Below, one piece after another: positions 60,626-64,000 of a stretch of 64,000 nucleotides of DNA. Every line of letters begins with the position of its first letter. The first letter of the stretch is position 1. Location of the stretch: positions 124,001 through 188,000 of the forward strand of contig NZ_AXWS01000013.1 in assembly GCF_000482785.1 (NCBI RefSeq). Direction: 5' to 3'. A program made the translations under genes and the position numbers. The DNA is from Derxia gummosa DSM 723 (GTDB taxonomy: Bacteria > Pseudomonadota > Gammaproteobacteria > Burkholderiales > Burkholderiaceae_E). The notes below the pieces were generated by a model, which saw nothing but the letters and a program-made list of their open reading frames with translations, did not search any database and was not told the DNA's origin.

Positions 60626-62086
60626 TCAGAGCTTGATGCAGACGTTGCGGGTCTCGGTATAGAACTCGAGCGAATGCACGCCGCCTTCGCGGCCGATGCC
60701 CGATTGCTTGCTGCCGCCGAAGGCAGTGCGCAGGTCGCGCAGGAACCAGCTGTTCACCCAGGTGATGCCGACTTCCACCTTCGCGGCGACGCGGTGGGCG
60801 CGCGCGAGGTTGGTGGTCCAGATCGTGGTCGAGAGGCCGTAGTCGGTGGCGTTTGCAAGCGCTGTCACCTCGGCTTCGTCGTCGAAGGGGCGGATGTGGC
60901 AGCAGGGGCCGAAGATTTCCTCGCGCACGACGGCGGCGGTCTCGGGCAGGCCGGTCCAGATGGTGGGCTGCACCCAGGCGCCGTCGGCCAGCTCGCCGGG
61001 CAGCTCGGGCACGCCGCCGCCGGTCACGACCGTGGCGCCCTCCTCCACCGCCTTGGCGTAGTAGCCCAGCACCTTCCGCCGGTGCTCCTGGCTGATGAGC
61101 GGGCCGTAGTTGCTCGCGTGGTCCTCGGGGCGGCCGTACTTGACGGCTTCGGCCTTGAGCTTGAGCGCCTGCACGAAGCGATCGAAGATCGGCCGCTCGA
61201 CGTACACGCGCTCGGTGCCGAGGCAGACCTGGCCGGTATTCATGAAGGCCGAGCGGAAGATGCCGTCCACCGCCGCGTCGAAGTCGGCATCGGCGAACAC
61301 GATGCCGGCGTTCTTGCCGCCCAGCTCGAAGCTCACGTCGCGCATGCCGACGGCGGCCGCCTGCATGATCGCGGTGCCGGTGCGGGTCTCGCCGGTGAAG
61401 GTGATCGCGTCGATCTCCTCGTGCGTGGTGATGAACTCGCCGGCCGAGTCCGGCCCGAAGCCCTGCACCACGTTGTACACGCCGCGCGGAATGCCGACCG
61501 CGTTCATCACCTCGCCGAGCAGCGCGGCCGTCTGGGGCGACTCTTCCGACGGCTTGACGACGACGGTGTTGCCGCAGGCGAGCGCCGGCGCGACCTTCCA
61601 GGTCATGAGCAGGAAGGGCGCGTTCCACGGGCTGATGACGCCGATCACGCCCTTGGGCAGGCGCAGGCCGTAGTTGAGCGCGCCCGCGCCGTCGGGCGTG
61701 GCCATCTGGAAGGCCTCGGTCGGCACGTTCTTCACGGTGTCGGCAAACACGCGGAAGTTGGCCGCGCCGCGCGGGATGAAGGCGTGGGTCATGACGTGAT
61801 GCGGCTGGCCGGTGTCGGCCATCTCGGCGGCGACGAAGTCGTCGAAGCGGCGCGTGATCTCGTCGGCGACCTTGTGCAGCAGCGCGCAGCGCTCGTCGGT
61901 CGTCATGCGGCCCCAGGGGCCGGAGAGCGCGGCGCGGGCGGCGCGTACCGCCGCGTCCACCTCGGCGCGCGTGGCCTCGGCCACCGTGGCGATCACGCGG
62001 TTGTCGAGCGGAGAGCGCTTCTCGAAGCTGCGCCCGCCCGGATCGGCGCTGTACTCGCCGTTGATGAAGTGCCTGATCTGCCGCAT
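60626..62086 (-). CDS. dmpC: 2-hydroxymuconic semialdehyde dehydrogenase
   Basis: 486 residues, full-length aldehyde dehydrogenase: ISPWNAPFLLMTWKVAPALA, FTGETRTGTAIMQAA, catalytic Glu in VSFELGGKNAGIVFAD, catalytic Cys in NTGQVCLGTERVYVE, EEIFGPCCHIRPF, and the family-typical end LRTAFGGSKQSGIGREGGVH...RNVCIKL. It oxidises the ring-cleavage product of catechol with NAD. First of three meta-pathway genes; the activator gene is 234 bp upstream. Palindrome copy 17 (60854-60867) encodes VTALAN. Confidence 0.94.
   Translation of the reverse strand: MRQIRHFINGEYSADPGGRSFEKRSPLDNRVIATVAEATRAEVDAAVRAARAALSGPWGRMTTDERCALLHKVADEITRRFDDFVAAEMADTGQPHHVMTHAFIPRGAANFRVFADTVKNVPTEAFQMATPDGAGALNYGLRLPKGVIGVISPWNAPFLLMTWKVAPALACGNTVVVKPSEESPQTAALLGEVMNAVGIPRGVYNVVQGFGPDSAGEFITTHEEIDAITFTGETRTGTAIMQAAAVGMRDVSFELGGKNAGIVFADADFDAAVDGIFRSAFMNTGQVCLGTERVYVERPIFDRFVQALKLKAEAVKYGRPEDHASNYGPLISQEHRRKVLGYYAKAVEEGATVVTGGGVPELPGELADGAWVQPTIWTGLPETAAVVREEIFGPCCHIRPFDDEAEVTALANATDYGLSTTIWTTNLARAHRVAAKVEVGITWVNSWFLRDLRTAFGGSKQSGIGREGGVHSLEFYTETRNVCIKL
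60854..60867. repeat. 14-bp dispersed palindrome, copy 17
   Basis: TGCAAGCGCTGTCA; coding strand GTG ACA GCG CTT GCA AAC (VTALAN). Confidence 0.75.
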
Positions 62087-62309
62087 GTCGTCGTCCCGGT
62101 CCTCGTGTTCGGTGGTGATGGCCCGGCGTGTCGCCCGGCGCGCATGCGCTGCCGGGGCCGTCGGTGAAGTCAGGATAGGAAGCGGCTCGTCATACCGTCC
62201 AATACTTTCCGTTGGTGCTATTCATGCGCTTCAGGTATTGCAAGTGCCGGCGGACAACGGCGCCGCGCCGGTCGGCCGCGCCGTTATGCGCGGGCGCGGC
62301 CGGGCGGCT

Positions 62310-62320
62310 TGCAAAGGCTT

Positions 62321-62323
<3 letters not shown>
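62310..62323. repeat. 14-bp dispersed palindrome, copy 18 (contains a stop codon)
   Basis: Minus strand TGAAAGCCTTTGCA; TGA is the stop of the DmpR-like gene. Confidence 0.8.

Positions 62324-64000
<1,677 letters not shown>

Noticed and set aside
62087-62320. Sigma-54 promoter (GGCAC...TTGCA) before dmpC
   Set aside because: GGCAC and TTGCA are adjacent on the minus strand rather than 5 bp apart, so the -24/-12 spacing fails; no other match in the gap.

Overview
The window is high-GC DNA (roughly 70% by eye) with dense, short-spaced genes and strong third-position G/C bias. The gene content (DUF4148 and MxKDx-repeat proteins, hemP, Fiu-type receptor, Dmp-type meta-cleavage genes, a classical Fur box) points to a beta-proteobacterium, most likely Burkholderiales. 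No rRNA, tRNA or CRISPR array was seen.

Layout. 0-8.4 kb: redox and detoxification genes with their regulators (two TetR, HxlR, LysR), a histidine kinase without a nearby response regulator, and an AhpD-like protein. 8.4-12.7 kb: a DUF1223 / cytochrome b / molybdopterin oxidoreductase / methionine-repeat protein cluster matching the MrpX-YedY1-YedZ1 hypochlorite-scavenging system, then a peroxiredoxin-like protein and a reductase. 12.8-20.4 kb (minus strand): a Fur-controlled run of a catecholate receptor, PepSY protein, DUF2271, DUF4198, ApbE, a flavodoxin-type reductase and HemP. It looks like an inner-membrane-to-periplasm electron path for ferric-siderophore use. 20.4-28.5 kb: a second TonB receptor, a PAS-PAS-kinase-receiver-HPt protein, two unknown proteins and a LysR. 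28.6-42.9 kb: DJ-1-like and Old Yellow Enzyme genes, an AraC-controlled RND efflux operon, a TetR-controlled MFS transporter and an AraC/Fsr-type efflux pair. 42.9-53.4 kb: a DUF4118 hybrid kinase and the complete kdp potassium-uptake operon with kdpDE. 53.5-55.7 kb: a Gfo/Idh oxidoreductase and its divergent LysR.

55.7-59.0 kb is a low-GC island. It holds remains of an IS110-type and an IS256-type transposase, a Tse2/Tsi2-like toxin-immunity pair with no type VI secretion genes nearby, and a HEPN-motif protein. It abuts an incomplete meta-cleavage operon (dmpH, dmpE, dmpC) and a DmpR/XylR-type activator that run to the window's end.

The strongest unexplained signal is a 14-bp palindrome, TGMAAGCGCTTKCA and close variants, found at 18 places about every 3.5 kb. 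Most lie inside unrelated genes and are spelled with codons otherwise rare here; three form the stop codon of a gene. It is absent from the low-GC island. It looks like a genome-wide protein-binding or chromosome-organising site rather than the operator of any one gene. A second notable signal is a 33-bp ECF-sigma-like promoter element repeated, with 3 mismatches, before the histidine kinase at 4568 and the DUF1223 gene at 8477.
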